Below, piece after piece: positions 1 through 8,705 of a stretch of 64,000 bases of DNA; the stretch's first letter is position 1, and each line of letters begins with the position of its first letter. Source of the DNA: DATELY01 sp035276085 (GTDB lineage Bacteria > Pseudomonadota > Gammaproteobacteria > Steroidobacterales > Steroidobacteraceae); NCBI GenBank assembly GCA_035276085.1, contig DATELY010000126.1, forward strand, positions 1 through 64,000, given 5' to 3'. The position numbers were made by a program, and so were the translations under genes. The notes beneath the pieces are model-generated. The model worked only from the letters and a program-made list of their open reading frames with translations. It did no database searches and was not told where the DNA came from.

Positions 1-50
1 TCTTGCCCCCTCCCCTGCGCAGCGGGGGAGGGTTGGGGTGGGGGCACGCC
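1..50. repeat. CCCTCCCC/GGGGAGGG palindromic repeat (R1 family)
   Basis: Bases 8-32 form a palindrome: CCCTCCCC, a short GCGCA-containing centre, then GGGGGAGGG, followed by a G-rich tail. The same unit recurs near 13674, 13746, 21631, 31298, 40890, 40935, 55021 and 55097, in both orientations. It is an intergenic repeat of unknown function. Confidence 0.8.
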
Positions 51-64
51 CGCCACATCAATCC

Positions 65-86
65 CGCTCGCGAGCGCTTCTATAAT
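65..86 (+). promoter_or_regulatory. Possible promoter of the oxygenase-like gene
   Basis: A perfect TATAAT hexamer lies at 81-86, about 33 bases before the ATG at 119. Just upstream, 65-76 is a 12-base perfect palindrome (CGCTCGCGAGCG). No convincing -35 hexamer is visible, so the promoter call rests on the -10 match and position only. Confidence 0.35.
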
Positions 87-118
87 CCGCGCCCCAGCTT
101 TTCTCACCCCCCGCCTTC

Positions 119-736
119 ATGCCCATTCAGGCTCTCTTCCCCACCCTGATCTATTCCGCGCCCCTGCAACGAGCCGATGGGCGCAAGCTCAATCGCCAGT
201 TGCTGCGCGAATGCGTGCAGTTGCGTGAGGACGATGAAACCGGGCAGCGCTGGTCGCGCAAGAACTATCCCGGTGGGTACACCTCGTACCATTCGGCGCA
301 CCGGCTGCATCAGCTCTCGCCCACCTTCGCGCAGTTGGAGCGGCGGCTGAATCGGCACGTGCGGGCGTTCACGCAGTCGCTGCAGTTCGATATGGAGGGA
401 CGCGCGCTCGCAATGACGGATTGCTGGGTCAACATCATGCCGCAGCAAGTCGTGCATTCATTGCACTTGCATCCGCTGGCAACGATCAGTGGCACTTACT
501 ACGTGCAGACACCGAGAGGTTGCGCCGGCCTGAAGTTCGAAGACCCGCGCCTGGACCGCTTCATGGCGGCACCGCCGCGAAAGGCCGACGCGCGTCCCGA
601 GATGCAGCCGTGGTCCATCGTCTCGGCCGAGGCGGGCAAGGTCATCCTGTTCGAGAGCTGGCTGCGGCACGAGGTGGCACCCAATCCAGTTGCACTCGAA
701 CGGATCTCGATCAGCTTCAACTACAGCTGGTTTTGA
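119..736 (+). CDS. Putative 2OG-Fe(II) oxygenase, TIGR02466-type
   Basis: A 205-residue soluble protein resembling the TIGR02466 family of putative 2-oxoglutarate/Fe(II)-dependent oxygenases. The double-stranded beta-helix core is suggested by an H-x-H metal motif (H116, H118, in a stretch reading LHLHPLATISGTYYV), a distal His at 184 (RHEV) and a C-terminal Arg (R195, ERISISFNYSW) that would bind the 2OG carboxylate. Substrate is unknown; related enzymes hydroxylate proteins or small molecules. It starts at ATG 119 and is monocistronic, facing the pirin gene convergently across a hairpin repeat. The fold call is good, the reaction is inferred from family. Confidence 0.75.
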   Translation: MPIQALFPTLIYSAPLQRADGRKLNRQLLRECVQLREDDETGQRWSRKNYPGGYTSYHSAHRLHQLSPTFAQLERRLNRHVRAFTQSLQFDMEGRALAMTDCWVNIMPQQVVHSLHLHPLATISGTYYVQTPRGCAGLKFEDPRLDRFMAAPPRKADARPEMQPWSIVSAEAGKVILFESWLRHEVAPNPVALERISISFNYSWF

Positions 737-752
737 GCGCGGACGGGTCGCA

Positions 753-868
753 GCCAACGGGCGACGGTCCCACAGCCAACGGGCGACGGCCAACGGGCGA
801 CGGCCAGAACTCCGTGCAACACTCTGGCCGTAGCCCGTAGCCCGTAGCCCGTAGCCCGTAGCCCGTAC
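753..868. repeat. GGCCAGA-apex hairpin, locus 1, with CCGTAGC tandem repeat
   Basis: The left arm is built from CAACGGGCGACGG words ending in GGCCAGA (802-808); the right arm begins TCTGGCC (823-829) and continues as nearly six head-to-tail CCGTAGC heptamers (829-868). The arms pair imperfectly. It lies between two convergent genes, so a bidirectional terminator role is plausible, but there is no T-tract. Confidence 0.7.
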
Positions 869-877
869 TCAACAGCG

Positions 878-1738
878 TTACGCGACGAACCGACCGCTGT
901 GCAAATCCAGAATCGCCTGCTCGATCTCCTGCTGCGTATTCATCACGAACGGTCCGTGCTGAACCACGGGTTCACCGATCGGCTTCGCAGCCAGCAGCAA
1001 GAACTTCGCCCCCTGCTTGCCGGCGCGTGCGGTGAACGTATCGCCACGACTGAGAACCCCCGCACTGCGCGCCTGTAGCGCGATCTCGTTTGCCGTGGGC
1101 CCCACGATGAGTGTGCCTTCGTAGGGATACACGAGTGCGTTGTGGTCGGTTGCGAGCGGCAGCGAGAGCTCAGCGCCAGCAGGCAGCTCGACATCGAAAT
1201 AGCTCGGGTCCGTCGTGACCCCCCGTATGGGACCCTGCGTCGTACCGCCCTCGTGTTCCAGACGCCCGGCGATGATCTTCACGCGCGCGCCCTTTCCGAG
1301 CGCAACCGTCGGAATCTCTTCCGCGGGAATGTCGCGGTACGAGGCGGGCTTCATCTTTTCCTTGGCCGGCAAGTTGATCCACAGCTGAAAGCCACGCATG
1401 CGCCCAGCCGTTTGCCGCGGCATTTCCGAATGCACGATGCCGCGGCCGGCCGTCATCCATTGCACGGAGCCTGCCTCGAGATCGCCGCGGTTGCCGAGGT
1501 GATCCTGGTGCTCCATGTGGCCGTCGAGCATGTACGTGACCGTCTCGAAGCCGCGATGCGGATGCGACGGAAAGCCGGCGAGGTAGTCGCGCGGATCGTC
1601 CGAGAAGAACTCGTCCAACAGCAGGAATGGATCCACCCGCGCGCGTTGCCGCCCGCCCAGGCTGCGGCGCAGCTTCACGCCCGCGCCGTCTGACGTCTCA
1701 ATGGAGTCGATGATCGAATCCACGCTGCGAGTGGTCAT
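878..1738 (-). CDS. Pirin family protein
   Basis: A 286-residue bicupin of the pirin family; some members act as quercetin dioxygenases or redox-sensitive transcription cofactors. The N-terminal cupin carries the complete metal set: H59 and H61 (SHPHRG) and H103 and E105 (IVHSEMP). I chose the ATG at 1738 because a GGAGG sits 6 bases upstream; the open frame continues 5 codons further to a TTG without a ribosome site. It lies 18 bases downstream of the azoreductase, so the two form an operon, and a LysR regulator is divergent. This pairing fits quinone/aromatic or electrophile stress defence, which is inference from context. Confidence 0.92.
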   Translation of the reverse strand: MTTRSVDSIIDSIETSDGAGVKLRRSLGGRQRARVDPFLLLDEFFSDDPRDYLAGFPSHPHRGFETVTYMLDGHMEHQDHLGNRGDLEAGSVQWMTAGRGIVHSEMPRQTAGRMRGFQLWINLPAKEKMKPASYRDIPAEEIPTVALGKGARVKIIAGRLEHEGGTTQGPIRGVTTDPSYFDVELPAGAELSLPLATDHNALVYPYEGTLIVGPTANEIALQARSAGVLSRGDTFTARAGKQGAKFLLLAAKPIGEPVVQHGPFVMNTQQEIEQAILDLHSGRFVA

Positions 1739-1756
1739 GAGTCCTCCAGTCAAGCC

Positions 1757-2383
1757 TCAAGCAAGCCCTGCCACAGCATCGCTGCGCAGTAATGTCGCGA
1801 TCTCGCGCCCTGCTTTCTGCAAGGACGCTTCTTTCTGCGTCGCGCTGATGGCCAGTCCTTCGGCATACACGAAGTTCACTGCGCTCATGCCGAGGAAGCT
1901 CAGGAAGTCTGCGACGTAGCGCGTGACGTTATCCGTGGGTGTTCCGGCGTAAAAACCTCCGCGCGCTGCCACGATGTGCACCTTCTTGCCAGTGATCAAG
2001 CCGACAGGGCCGTTCGCGGTGTAGCGGAACGTCTCGCCTGCGCGGGCGATGTGATCGAAGTACGCCTTGAGTGTCGAGGGAATGCCGAAGTTGTACGTCG
2101 GCACGCCGATCACGACTTCATCGACAGCGCGCAACTCCGCGATCAATGCATCGGAGAAGTCCACGACGGCCTGCTGCTCAGGCGTGCGCTCTTCGGGCGT
2201 GCTGAGGAAGGCCTGGAAGCGCTCGGCCGTCAGGTGCGGTATGGCCGTCGCTGCCAGGTCGCGCGTGATGACGCGGCCGTCAGGATGTGCCTGGCGCCAG
2301 GCGTCGACGAACTCATCGGCGAGTCGGCTCGACTGGCCTTCATTGGAGAAGAGGCTGGTCTTCAGCTGCAGCAGAGTGGGCAT
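1757..2383 (-). CDS. azoR: FMN-dependent NADH:quinone/azo oxidoreductase
   Basis: A 208-residue flavodoxin-fold protein matching AzoR, an FMN enzyme that reduces quinones and azo compounds with NADH. Visible signatures are the N-terminal beta-strand and phosphate loop (LLQLKTSLFSNEGQSSRLAD), the flavin/dimer motif VGVPTYNFGIPSTLKAYFD around residues 93-112, and the VAARGG loop near 140. Length matches the E. coli enzyme (about 200). An AGGAG precedes the ATG. It is first in a two-gene operon with pirin. Its promoter shares the divergent region with the LysR gene, the usual arrangement when the regulator controls its neighbour. Confidence 0.93.
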   Translation of the reverse strand: MPTLLQLKTSLFSNEGQSSRLADEFVDAWRQAHPDGRVITRDLAATAIPHLTAERFQAFLSTPEERTPEQQAVVDFSDALIAELRAVDEVVIGVPTYNFGIPSTLKAYFDHIARAGETFRYTANGPVGLITGKKVHIVAARGGFYAGTPTDNVTRYVADFLSFLGMSAVNFVYAEGLAISATQKEASLQKAGREIATLLRSDAVAGLA

Positions 2384-2403
2384 GACGAGGGAAGCTCCTG
2401 GAT

Positions 2404-2478
2404 GGGTTACGGGTTACGGCTCACGGCATACGGCCAGAGCCTTCTGGCCGTTGGCTGTCTGCCGTTGGCCGTGGCCCC
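2404..2478. repeat. GGCCAGA-apex hairpin, locus 2
   Basis: The left arm is made of ACGGGTTACGG/CACGG words ending in GGCCAGA (2432-2438); the right arm starts TCTGGCC near 2443 and continues with GTTGGC and CCGTTGGCC words. This copy lies 5' of both flanking genes, unlike the other copies, so it cannot simply be a terminator. Confidence 0.65.
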
Positions 2479-2547
2479 TATTTGATGATTTGATCAGTAG
2501 ATAAAAAAGAGCAAATATCAGCTCAATCAAATCGAATGGATAGATAG
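2478..2547. promoter_or_regulatory. Divergent azoR / LysR promoter region
   Basis: An AT-rich 70-base stretch in otherwise GC-rich DNA. It contains ATTTGAT (2480, repeated at 2487) and an inverted ATCAAAT at 2526-2532, a candidate LysR-type dyad. The TGATCA at 2491 is a further small palindrome. Operator identity is inferred from position between a LysR gene and its likely target. Confidence 0.5.
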
Positions 2548-3459
2548 ATGTCCGAATTCCCCCACATTTCCCTGGAGCAATGGCGTGCGCTGCTGGCCGT
2601 GATCGACGCCGGTGGATACGCGCAGGCGGCCGGCGCCCTGCACAAAAGCCAGTCGGCGGTGACCTATGCCGTGCAGAAGATCGAATCGTTGCTGAAGGTG
2701 AAAGTGTTCGAGATCCAGGGACGCAAAGCCGTGCTCACGGAGGCAGGCAAGGTGCTGCATCGGCGGGCGCGCTCGTTGGTGGAAGAGGCGTTGCTTCTGG
2801 AGCGCAGTGCCTCGGCCATGTCGCGCGATTGGACGCCTGAAATCCGTTTGGCCGTGGACACGGTGTTCCCCACGTGGCTGCTGCTCGAATGCCTGGAGAC
2901 GTTCGCGCTCGAGCGTCCGGAGACCCGCATCGAGTTGTACGAAACCGTCCTGGGCGGTACCGAAGAGGCACTCATTGAAGGGCGCGTCGAGCTCGGCATC
3001 GGCGGCATCGTGCCGACCGGATTCATCGGCGATCCGCTGCTACGCGTGCGCTTCGTGGCCGTTGCCAGCCCCACGCATCCGCTCCACCACCTCGGGCATG
3101 ACGTGACCTATCGCGATCTACGCCGCTACCGTCACATCGTCATCCGCGACTCGGGCACGCAACGCACGCGCTCGGGCGGTTGGATGGGCGCCGAACAACG
3201 CTGGACCGTCAGTCACAAGGCCACATCCATTCGCGCACTGACGATGGGTGCGGGATTCGCCTGGTTCGCGGAGGAAAGCATCCGCGATGAACTCGCAAAC
3301 GGACTGCTCAAGCCGCTACCGATGAAATCCGGCGGCGAGCGCTTCGTGGATCTGTATCTCACCTTCGCGCAGCGGGATTACGCAGACCGGGACACGCGGC
3401 GACTGGCGGAGATCATCAAGTCGCGGGCGCAGAGGTGTCCGGTGGCGGCTGGCGGGTAG
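2548..3459 (+). CDS. LysR family transcriptional regulator
   Basis: A 303-residue LysR-type regulator: winged helix-turn-helix at about residues 5-65 (SLEQWRALLAVIDAGGYAQA, then the recognition helix in SQSAVTYAVQKIE), a linker helix, and a C-terminal periplasmic-binding-like effector domain from about 90 to the end. It is divergent from azoR-pirin, 164 bases away, and most likely controls that operon. The effector is unknown; quinones or electrophiles would fit. No clear Shine-Dalgarno precedes the ATG. The 3' end runs into an inverted-repeat array separating it from exonuclease III. Confidence 0.92.
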   Translation: MSEFPHISLEQWRALLAVIDAGGYAQAAGALHKSQSAVTYAVQKIESLLKVKVFEIQGRKAVLTEAGKVLHRRARSLVEEALLLERSASAMSRDWTPEIRLAVDTVFPTWLLLECLETFALERPETRIELYETVLGGTEEALIEGRVELGIGGIVPTGFIGDPLLRVRFVAVASPTHPLHHLGHDVTYRDLRRYRHIVIRDSGTQRTRSGGWMGAEQRWTVSHKATSIRALTMGAGFAWFAEESIRDELANGLLKPLPMKSGGERFVDLYLTFAQRDYADRDTRRLAEIIKSRAQRCPVAAGG

Positions 3460-3460
3460 T

Positions 3461-3657
3461 GGGTCGGCTGGCTAGCTGGTCGGCTGGTCTGCTGGCCAGA
3501 AAAGGTCATCGCCATTCTTCTGGCCAGCCGACCAGCTAGCCAGCCGACCGTTCTCGGCCAGCTAACTGGCCTGTCGGCCTACTGGCCTGTCGGCCTGCTG
3601 GCCAGAGAAAGGCACCTCCCCCTCTGGCCAGCCGACCAGCTAGCCAGCCGACCGTTC
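3461..3657. repeat. Double GGCCAGA-apex hairpin array, locus 3
   Basis: Two successive hairpins, 3461-3550 and about 3553-3657. Left arms are built from GGTCGGCTGG/CTAGCTGG or GGCCTGTC words ending in GGCCAGA; right arms begin TCTGGCC. The two right arms (3519-3555 and 3623-3659) are identical over 37 bases, so one is a recent copy of the other. The array separates convergent genes and touches the stop codon of exonuclease III. Confidence 0.8.
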
Positions 3658-4455
3658 TCACCCTGCCACCGTCACGCTCACCGGACAATGATCGCTCCCC
3701 ATCACATCCGCGTGAATATCAGCGGACTGCACCGCCGGCCTCAGCGCCTGCGAGACCATCACGTAGTCGATTCTCCATCCCACGTTGCGGGCGCGCGCAT
3801 TGGAGAAGTTGCTCCACCAGGAGTAGTGCCCGTTGCCTTGCTTGAACAGGCGAAACGTGTCGACGAAGCCGGTGTCGACGAGATTCTGAAAGCCCTTGCG
3901 CTCCTCGTCGGTGAAGCCCTTTTTGCCGCGATTGGCCTTGGGGTGTGCCAGATCCAGCTCGGTGTGTGCGACATTGAGATCGCCGCAGAAGATGACGGGC
4001 TTCTTGAGCTCGAGCTGTTTGCAGTAGGCGAGAAAGGCCGGATCCCAGTGCTCGAAGCGCAGCGGCAGCCGACTCAAATCATCCTTGGCGTTCGGTGTGT
4101 ACACCGTCACGACGAAGAACTTGTCGAACTCCGCCGTGATCACGCGGCCTTCTTCCGCGCTGTCACGCTGCAGCTCGTCCGCGAACTTGAAACGGTTGGC
4201 GAACTCCTCGGGAAACCCCTTGATCACCGCGATCGGCTCCTGCTTCGAAAAGATGGCCGTTCCGGAGTAGCCTTTCTTGATCGCCGAGTTCCAATGTTCG
4301 TGGTAGCCGGGCAAATCGATTTCGATCTGTCCGCGTTCGGCCTTCGTCTCCTGCAGGCACAGGATGTCCGGTTGGTGCGCTTCCAGGAACGGATGGAACA
4401 GCTGCTTCTTCAGTACGGCGCGGATGCCGTTGACGTTCCAGGAATAGATCTTCAT
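3658..4455 (-). CDS. xthA: Exodeoxyribonuclease III
   Basis: A 265-residue EEP-superfamily nuclease: AP endonuclease and 3'-5' exonuclease of base-excision repair. Catalytic positions are intact: N7 (SWNVNGIR), E36 (LQETKAE), Y119 (YTPNAK), D159 and N161 (GDLNVAH), D255 and H256 (SDHCPVS). The start is the ATG at 4455, giving the canonical MKIYSWNVNGIR N-terminus; the frame is open 68 codons further upstream but that extension overlaps the neighbouring promoter and is unlike the family. It is divergent from a YkgJ/polB operon, placing two DNA-repair enzymes back to back. Confidence 0.96.
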   Translation of the reverse strand: MKIYSWNVNGIRAVLKKQLFHPFLEAHQPDILCLQETKAERGQIEIDLPGYHEHWNSAIKKGYSGTAIFSKQEPIAVIKGFPEEFANRFKFADELQRDSAEEGRVITAEFDKFFVVTVYTPNAKDDLSRLPLRFEHWDPAFLAYCKQLELKKPVIFCGDLNVAHTELDLAHPKANRGKKGFTDEERKGFQNLVDTGFVDTFRLFKQGNGHYSWWSNFSNARARNVGWRIDYVMVSQALRPAVQSADIHADVMGSDHCPVSVTVAG

Positions 4456-4536
4456 GCAAGCGGGCCTTCGAGTGGCAAGGAGCTGAAGTGCCGTAGAATT
4501 CCAATTCGCAGGCACGGGTTCAAGGGTTGCAAGTGA

Positions 4537-5250
4537 ATGGAAATAGAGATCGACGTCCACGCCATCCGCGAGCAAACCACGCGCGAGTATGACCAGGCGC
4601 GAGCGGACATTGCAGCGTTCGGACCCATCCAGGCGCTCGAGCGTTCGCAGCAACGCCACGATGCCTGTCTGGCCACGGCGCCCGACGCGCCGCTGCTCGC
4701 CTGCAAGGCAGGCTGCTTCTGGTGCTGCTTCTACAGCGTCGATGTGCGTCCCGTCGAGGTCTTGCGCATGCTCGACGCCATGCGCTCGCTACCGGCGGAC
4801 GAACAGACGCGCATTGCGGCCGAGGCGCAGGCGAACCATGCGGTGCTGAGCGCGCTCGACGACGAAGAGCGGACACGACGCAACATCAAATGTCCATTCC
4901 TCGCGGCCGGCCACTGCGTCATTTACGGCGCGCGCCCGCAAACCTGCCGCAACTATCACGCGACCGATGCGGCGGGTTGCCTGCGCGCTTACGAAGAACC
5001 CGACAACCTCGACATCGATCCTGAATTCGCGCCGCTCGTCTACCAGCGCGGACGTGCCCATGTGGATGCGTTCTCCAAGGCGATGAGCGATGCGGGCTAC
5101 GACACGCGGGCCTATGAGTTGAACTCAGCGCTCGCGGCAGCGCTGCACGATCCCGATCGGGCGCGCGAGCGCTTCGATCGGGGCGCGCACATGTTCCCGG
5201 CGCTTCATGGAACCGATGTGCCATTGGAGTTCCTGGGCGAGGACTCGTGA
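4537..5250 (+). CDS. YkgJ family cysteine cluster protein
   Basis: A 237-residue protein with the conserved Cys constellation of the YkgJ/CxxCxxCC family, thought to bind a metal or Fe-S cluster: C56, C60, C63 and C64 (ACKAGCFWCC), then C119 (KCPF), C127 (GHC), C137 (PQTCRNY) and C148. Function in this family is unknown; a protein-modifying or metal-handling role has been suggested. Its stop overlaps the GTG start of polB by four bases, so it is translationally coupled to DNA polymerase II. That linkage to a repair polymerase is the only functional clue. Confidence 0.85.
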   Translation: MEIEIDVHAIREQTTREYDQARADIAAFGPIQALERSQQRHDACLATAPDAPLLACKAGCFWCCFYSVDVRPVEVLRMLDAMRSLPADEQTRIAAEAQANHAVLSALDDEERTRRNIKCPFLAAGHCVIYGARPQTCRNYHATDAAGCLRAYEEPDNLDIDPEFAPLVYQRGRAHVDAFSKAMSDAGYDTRAYELNSALAAALHDPDRARERFDRGAHMFPALHGTDVPLEFLGEDS

Positions 5251-7613
5251 CGCGCACCTTCCGCGGCGTCGTCCTGCAAGCCAGCTATCGCGTAGCGAGC
5301 GGTGCCGCGGGCGAGCGCACGCCCGTCGTTCACATCTACGGCCGCCTGGAAGACGGCGGTACGTTTCTCGTGCGCGACGATCGCCAGCGGCCACACTTCT
5401 ACGTGCGCGCGACGAACGCAGCGTCGGCGCGGGTCATCGTTCGACGCGAACCGATTACGACGGACAAGCGCACGTTCGCGGGCGAGCCCGTGAGCCGCAT
5501 CGATGTGGAGGTGCCGGGCGATGTTCCCGCCTTGCGTGAGCGGTTGCACGATGCCGGAATCGACACCTTCGAAGCCGATGTGCGCTTTGCCGTCCGCTAT
5601 CTGATCGAGCGCGGCATCCAGGGCGGTTGCGAGATCGCGGGGACGCCGATGGCCGCGGAGGGGATCACATGGATATTCGACAACCCCGTCCTGCGGCCGG
5701 CAGACGTACAAGTCGAACCGCGTGTGCTCTCGTTCGATATCGAGACCGATCCGCAAGGCGAACGCTTGCTCGCCATTTCCGTCTACGCGCCCGGTATCGA
5801 CGCAGTGCTGATCGTCGATGGCAGCGAGCGAGCGATGCCGGAGCGGGCGCGGCGCTGTCCCAATGAATTCGACGCGCTGGACGCGTTCTGCGAAATCGTG
5901 CGTGCGTTCGATGCCGACGTGATCACGGGCTGGAACACGATCGACTTCGACTTCACGGTGCTACAGCGCATCGCTGCACGCGTGCGTCATCCGCTCGAGC
6001 TCGGACGCGATGCGGGTGCCATGCGTCTGCGCAAGGCGGAAGGGTACTTCGGCAGCGGCCAGGCATCGATTCCGGGTCGGCTGGTGTTGGACGGCATCGA
6101 TCTGCTGCGTGGTGCGTTCGTGCGCATGGACGACTATTCGCTCGATGCCGTGGCGCGCGAGGTGCTGGGCGAGGGCAAGGCAGTCGCCGGCGATGTGCGC
6201 GATCGTATCGGCGAGATCCTGCACAACTACCAGCACGATCTGCCCGCCTTCGCGCTCTACGCCCGTACCGATGCCCGGCTTGCCTATCAGATCGTCGAGC
6301 GCCTGAATCTGGTGCAGCTGGCCTTTGCGCGCAGCCGGCTCACCGGCATGACGCCCGATCGCGTGGCGGCGAGTATCGCGTCGTTCGACTTTCTCTATCT
6401 CACCGAGCTCGAGCGACGGCGCATCGTCGCGCCCACCGTTCGGTCGGACGATTCAAGAGTGCACGTGGCGCAGCAAGGCGGCCACGTGTTGGAGCCCGTC
6501 ACAGGCTTGCATCGCAACGTGTGGGTGTTCGATTTCAAGAGCCTGTATCCCAGCATCATCCGCACGTTCAACATCGATCCGCTGTCGTATGTCGCTGAGC
6601 CCGGTGCCGACAGCACGCTGATCCAGACGCCGGGCGGCGCCTTCCAGCGCGAGCCTGCGATCCTGCCCCGCATGCTCGATGAACTGTTCCCCCGTCGCGA
6701 GGCTGCGAAGAAGGCGGGCGATGCGGTGGCCGGCAATGCCATCAAGATCTTGATGAACTCCTTCTACGGGGTGCTCGGTACACCCGCCTGCCGCTTCTAC
6801 AATCCTGCGCTCGCGAATTCGATCACCGGCACAGGGCGCGACATCCTGTTGTGGTCCAAGGCGTGGTTCGAGGGCGCGGGTTTCAACGTGCTGTACGGCG
6901 ACACGGACAGTCTGTTCGTGCAGGCCGGCATGGATGATCCGCACGTCGCGCAAGAGCACGGGCGCGCGCTCGCAAGGCGGTTGAATGCCGAGCTGGCGCG
7001 CTACTTGAGCGAACGCTGGCAGCTCGCCAGCCGCCTCGAACTGAAGTTCGAGAAGCTGTATCGCAAGTTGTTCCTTCCGCGCGCACGACACAGCACGCGC
7101 GGCGCCAGCAAGCGCTATGCGGGCTTGCACTACGACAAGGACACGGTGGAGTTCGTCGGCATGGAAGTCGTGCGTCGCGATTGGACGCTGCTCGCCAAGC
7201 AGGTGCAGCGCGAGCTGTATCGCCGCCTGTTCGCGGACGAGCCGGTGGATGTTTACCTGGCGGAGGTCGTGCAACAGGTGCGTGCGGGGCAGCTCGACGA
7301 CGCGCTCGTGTATCGGAAAAATCTGCGCAAACAAACGTCGGACTACACTGCGACGACACCGCCGCATGTGGCAGCTGCGCGCAAGTCCACGGAAGGGTCG
7401 GGACGGTTGATCAGTTATGTGATGACGACGGCCGGGCCGGAACCGATCGACAACATCCGGCATCCGCTCGACCGCGAGCATTACGTGAGCAAACAGATCA
7501 GGCCCGTAGCCGAACCCGTGCTCGAAACCCTTGGACTGAATTTCGAACAGGTGATCGGCGACAGCCGGCAGTTGGATCTGCTATCGCTCTTCGACCTGCC
7601 CGCGAGGAAGTGA
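5247..7613 (+). CDS. polB: DNA polymerase II (family B)
   Basis: A 788-residue family-B polymerase, the length of E. coli Pol II (783), used in damage tolerance and replication restart. The 3'-5' exonuclease is intact: Exo I DIE (164-166), Exo II around D233 (NTIDFDF), Exo III Y338-D342 (YARTD). Polymerase motifs follow: A SLYPSI (432-437), B around KILMNSFYG (500-508), C YGDTDS (550-555). The GTG start at 5247 overlaps the preceding stop (GTGA). An alcohol dehydrogenase begins 3 bases after the stop. No LexA box was identified. Confidence 0.97.
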   Translation: MTRTFRGVVLQASYRVASGAAGERTPVVHIYGRLEDGGTFLVRDDRQRPHFYVRATNAASARVIVRREPITTDKRTFAGEPVSRIDVEVPGDVPALRERLHDAGIDTFEADVRFAVRYLIERGIQGGCEIAGTPMAAEGITWIFDNPVLRPADVQVEPRVLSFDIETDPQGERLLAISVYAPGIDAVLIVDGSERAMPERARRCPNEFDALDAFCEIVRAFDADVITGWNTIDFDFTVLQRIAARVRHPLELGRDAGAMRLRKAEGYFGSGQASIPGRLVLDGIDLLRGAFVRMDDYSLDAVAREVLGEGKAVAGDVRDRIGEILHNYQHDLPAFALYARTDARLAYQIVERLNLVQLAFARSRLTGMTPDRVAASIASFDFLYLTELERRRIVAPTVRSDDSRVHVAQQGGHVLEPVTGLHRNVWVFDFKSLYPSIIRTFNIDPLSYVAEPGADSTLIQTPGGAFQREPAILPRMLDELFPRREAAKKAGDAVAGNAIKILMNSFYGVLGTPACRFYNPALANSITGTGRDILLWSKAWFEGAGFNVLYGDTDSLFVQAGMDDPHVAQEHGRALARRLNAELARYLSERWQLASRLELKFEKLYRKLFLPRARHSTRGASKRYAGLHYDKDTVEFVGMEVVRRDWTLLAKQVQRELYRRLFADEPVDVYLAEVVQQVRAGQLDDALVYRKNLRKQTSDYTATTPPHVAAARKSTEGSGRLISYVMTTAGPEPIDNIRHPLDREHYVSKQIRPVAEPVLETLGLNFEQVIGDSRQLDLLSLFDLPARK

Positions 7614-7616
7614 GCC

Positions 7617-8618
7617 ATGAGTGCGGTAACACAGTCGTCCGCCTGCATGTGCCTGCTGCAACCACGCACGTCTTTGCGACTGGAGCAGCGCGCATTGCCG
7701 GCTGTGTCTGCGGGTCAGGTGCTGTTGAAAGTGCGGGCGTGTGCGGTATGTCGGACGGATCTGCACGTCGTCGACGGTGAGCTGTCCGATCCGACACTGC
7801 CGATCGTGCCGGGGCATGAGATCGTGGGCGAAGTCGTCGCGCGCGGTGCCGACACGCCACTTGCGATCGGTGCGCGCGTCGGCGTGGGCTGGCTTGGATT
7901 CAGTTGCGGCGTGTGTGACTTCTGCCGCGCCGGGCGCGAGAACTTGTGCGACCGCGCGCGCTTCACGGGATATCACATCGATGGCGGTTATGCGCAGCAT
8001 GTGCTGGTCGATGCGCGCTTCTGCTATCCGTTGCCAGCTCAGCTCGATGACGTGCATGCAGCGCCGCTGCTGTGTGCCGGCACGATCGGGTATCGCTGCC
8101 TGCGCATGACGGAAGACGCGCGCCGCGTGGGACTCTATGGTTTCGGTGCCGCCGCTCACCTCATCGCGCAGGTCGCAGCGCATGAAGGCCGCGAGGTGTA
8201 CGCCTTCACCAGACGCGATGATGTCGAGGGGCAGCAGTTTGCGCTGGAGCTGGGTGCCACCTGGGCCGGCGACAGCTCGATGCGTCCGCCGGTCGAGCTG
8301 GACGCGGCCATCATCTTTGCGCCTGTGGGGGCACTCGTGCCGGCTGCATTGGCCGCGGTGCGTAAAGCAGGCATCGTCGTTTGCGGCGGCATCCACATGA
8401 GCGACATACCGGCATTTCCTTATGCGTTGCTGTGGGGGGAACGGGTGCTGCGCTCGGTCGCCAATCTCACGCGCCGCGATGCCATCGAGTTCCTGGCACT
8501 CGCAGCCCGCATACCGCTGCAGATTCGCACTCGGTCGTACTCGTTGGCGCAGGCGAATGAGGCGCTGAACGACCTGCGCTCAGGTCGCGTCGCGGGTGCA
8601 GCCGTCCTGGTGCCTTAG
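7617..8618 (+). CDS. Zinc-dependent alcohol dehydrogenase family protein
   Basis: A 333-residue medium-chain dehydrogenase/reductase close to the TIGR02822 subgroup. Catalytic zinc ligands are C45 (ACAVCRTD), H67/E68 (PGHE) and a later Cys near 157 (LLCAG); the structural zinc site is C97, C100, C103 and C111. The Rossmann turn appears as LYGFGAAAHL near residue 180, a GxGAAA form instead of GxGGxG. It probably oxidises or reduces an alcohol/aldehyde pair with NAD(P)(H). The ATG follows the polB stop by three bases, so it is the last gene of that operon. The metabolic link to polB is unclear. Confidence 0.88.
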   Translation: MSAVTQSSACMCLLQPRTSLRLEQRALPAVSAGQVLLKVRACAVCRTDLHVVDGELSDPTLPIVPGHEIVGEVVARGADTPLAIGARVGVGWLGFSCGVCDFCRAGRENLCDRARFTGYHIDGGYAQHVLVDARFCYPLPAQLDDVHAAPLLCAGTIGYRCLRMTEDARRVGLYGFGAAAHLIAQVAAHEGREVYAFTRRDDVEGQQFALELGATWAGDSSMRPPVELDAAIIFAPVGALVPAALAAVRKAGIVVCGGIHMSDIPAFPYALLWGERVLRSVANLTRRDAIEFLALAARIPLQIRTRSYSLAQANEALNDLRSGRVAGAAVLVP

Positions 8619-8705
8619 CGTAGCCACGCGGACACAGTACGCATTCACCGCACTGCAGCCATCCGCGCTACTGCGTGGCGGGTGGAGCGCTGATAGGATC
8701 GATGC

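Noticed and set aside
829..868. CCGTAGC tandem array as a CRISPR or VNTR locus
   Set aside because: Repeat unit is only 7 bases with no spacers and it is one arm of a hairpin; no cas genes in the window.
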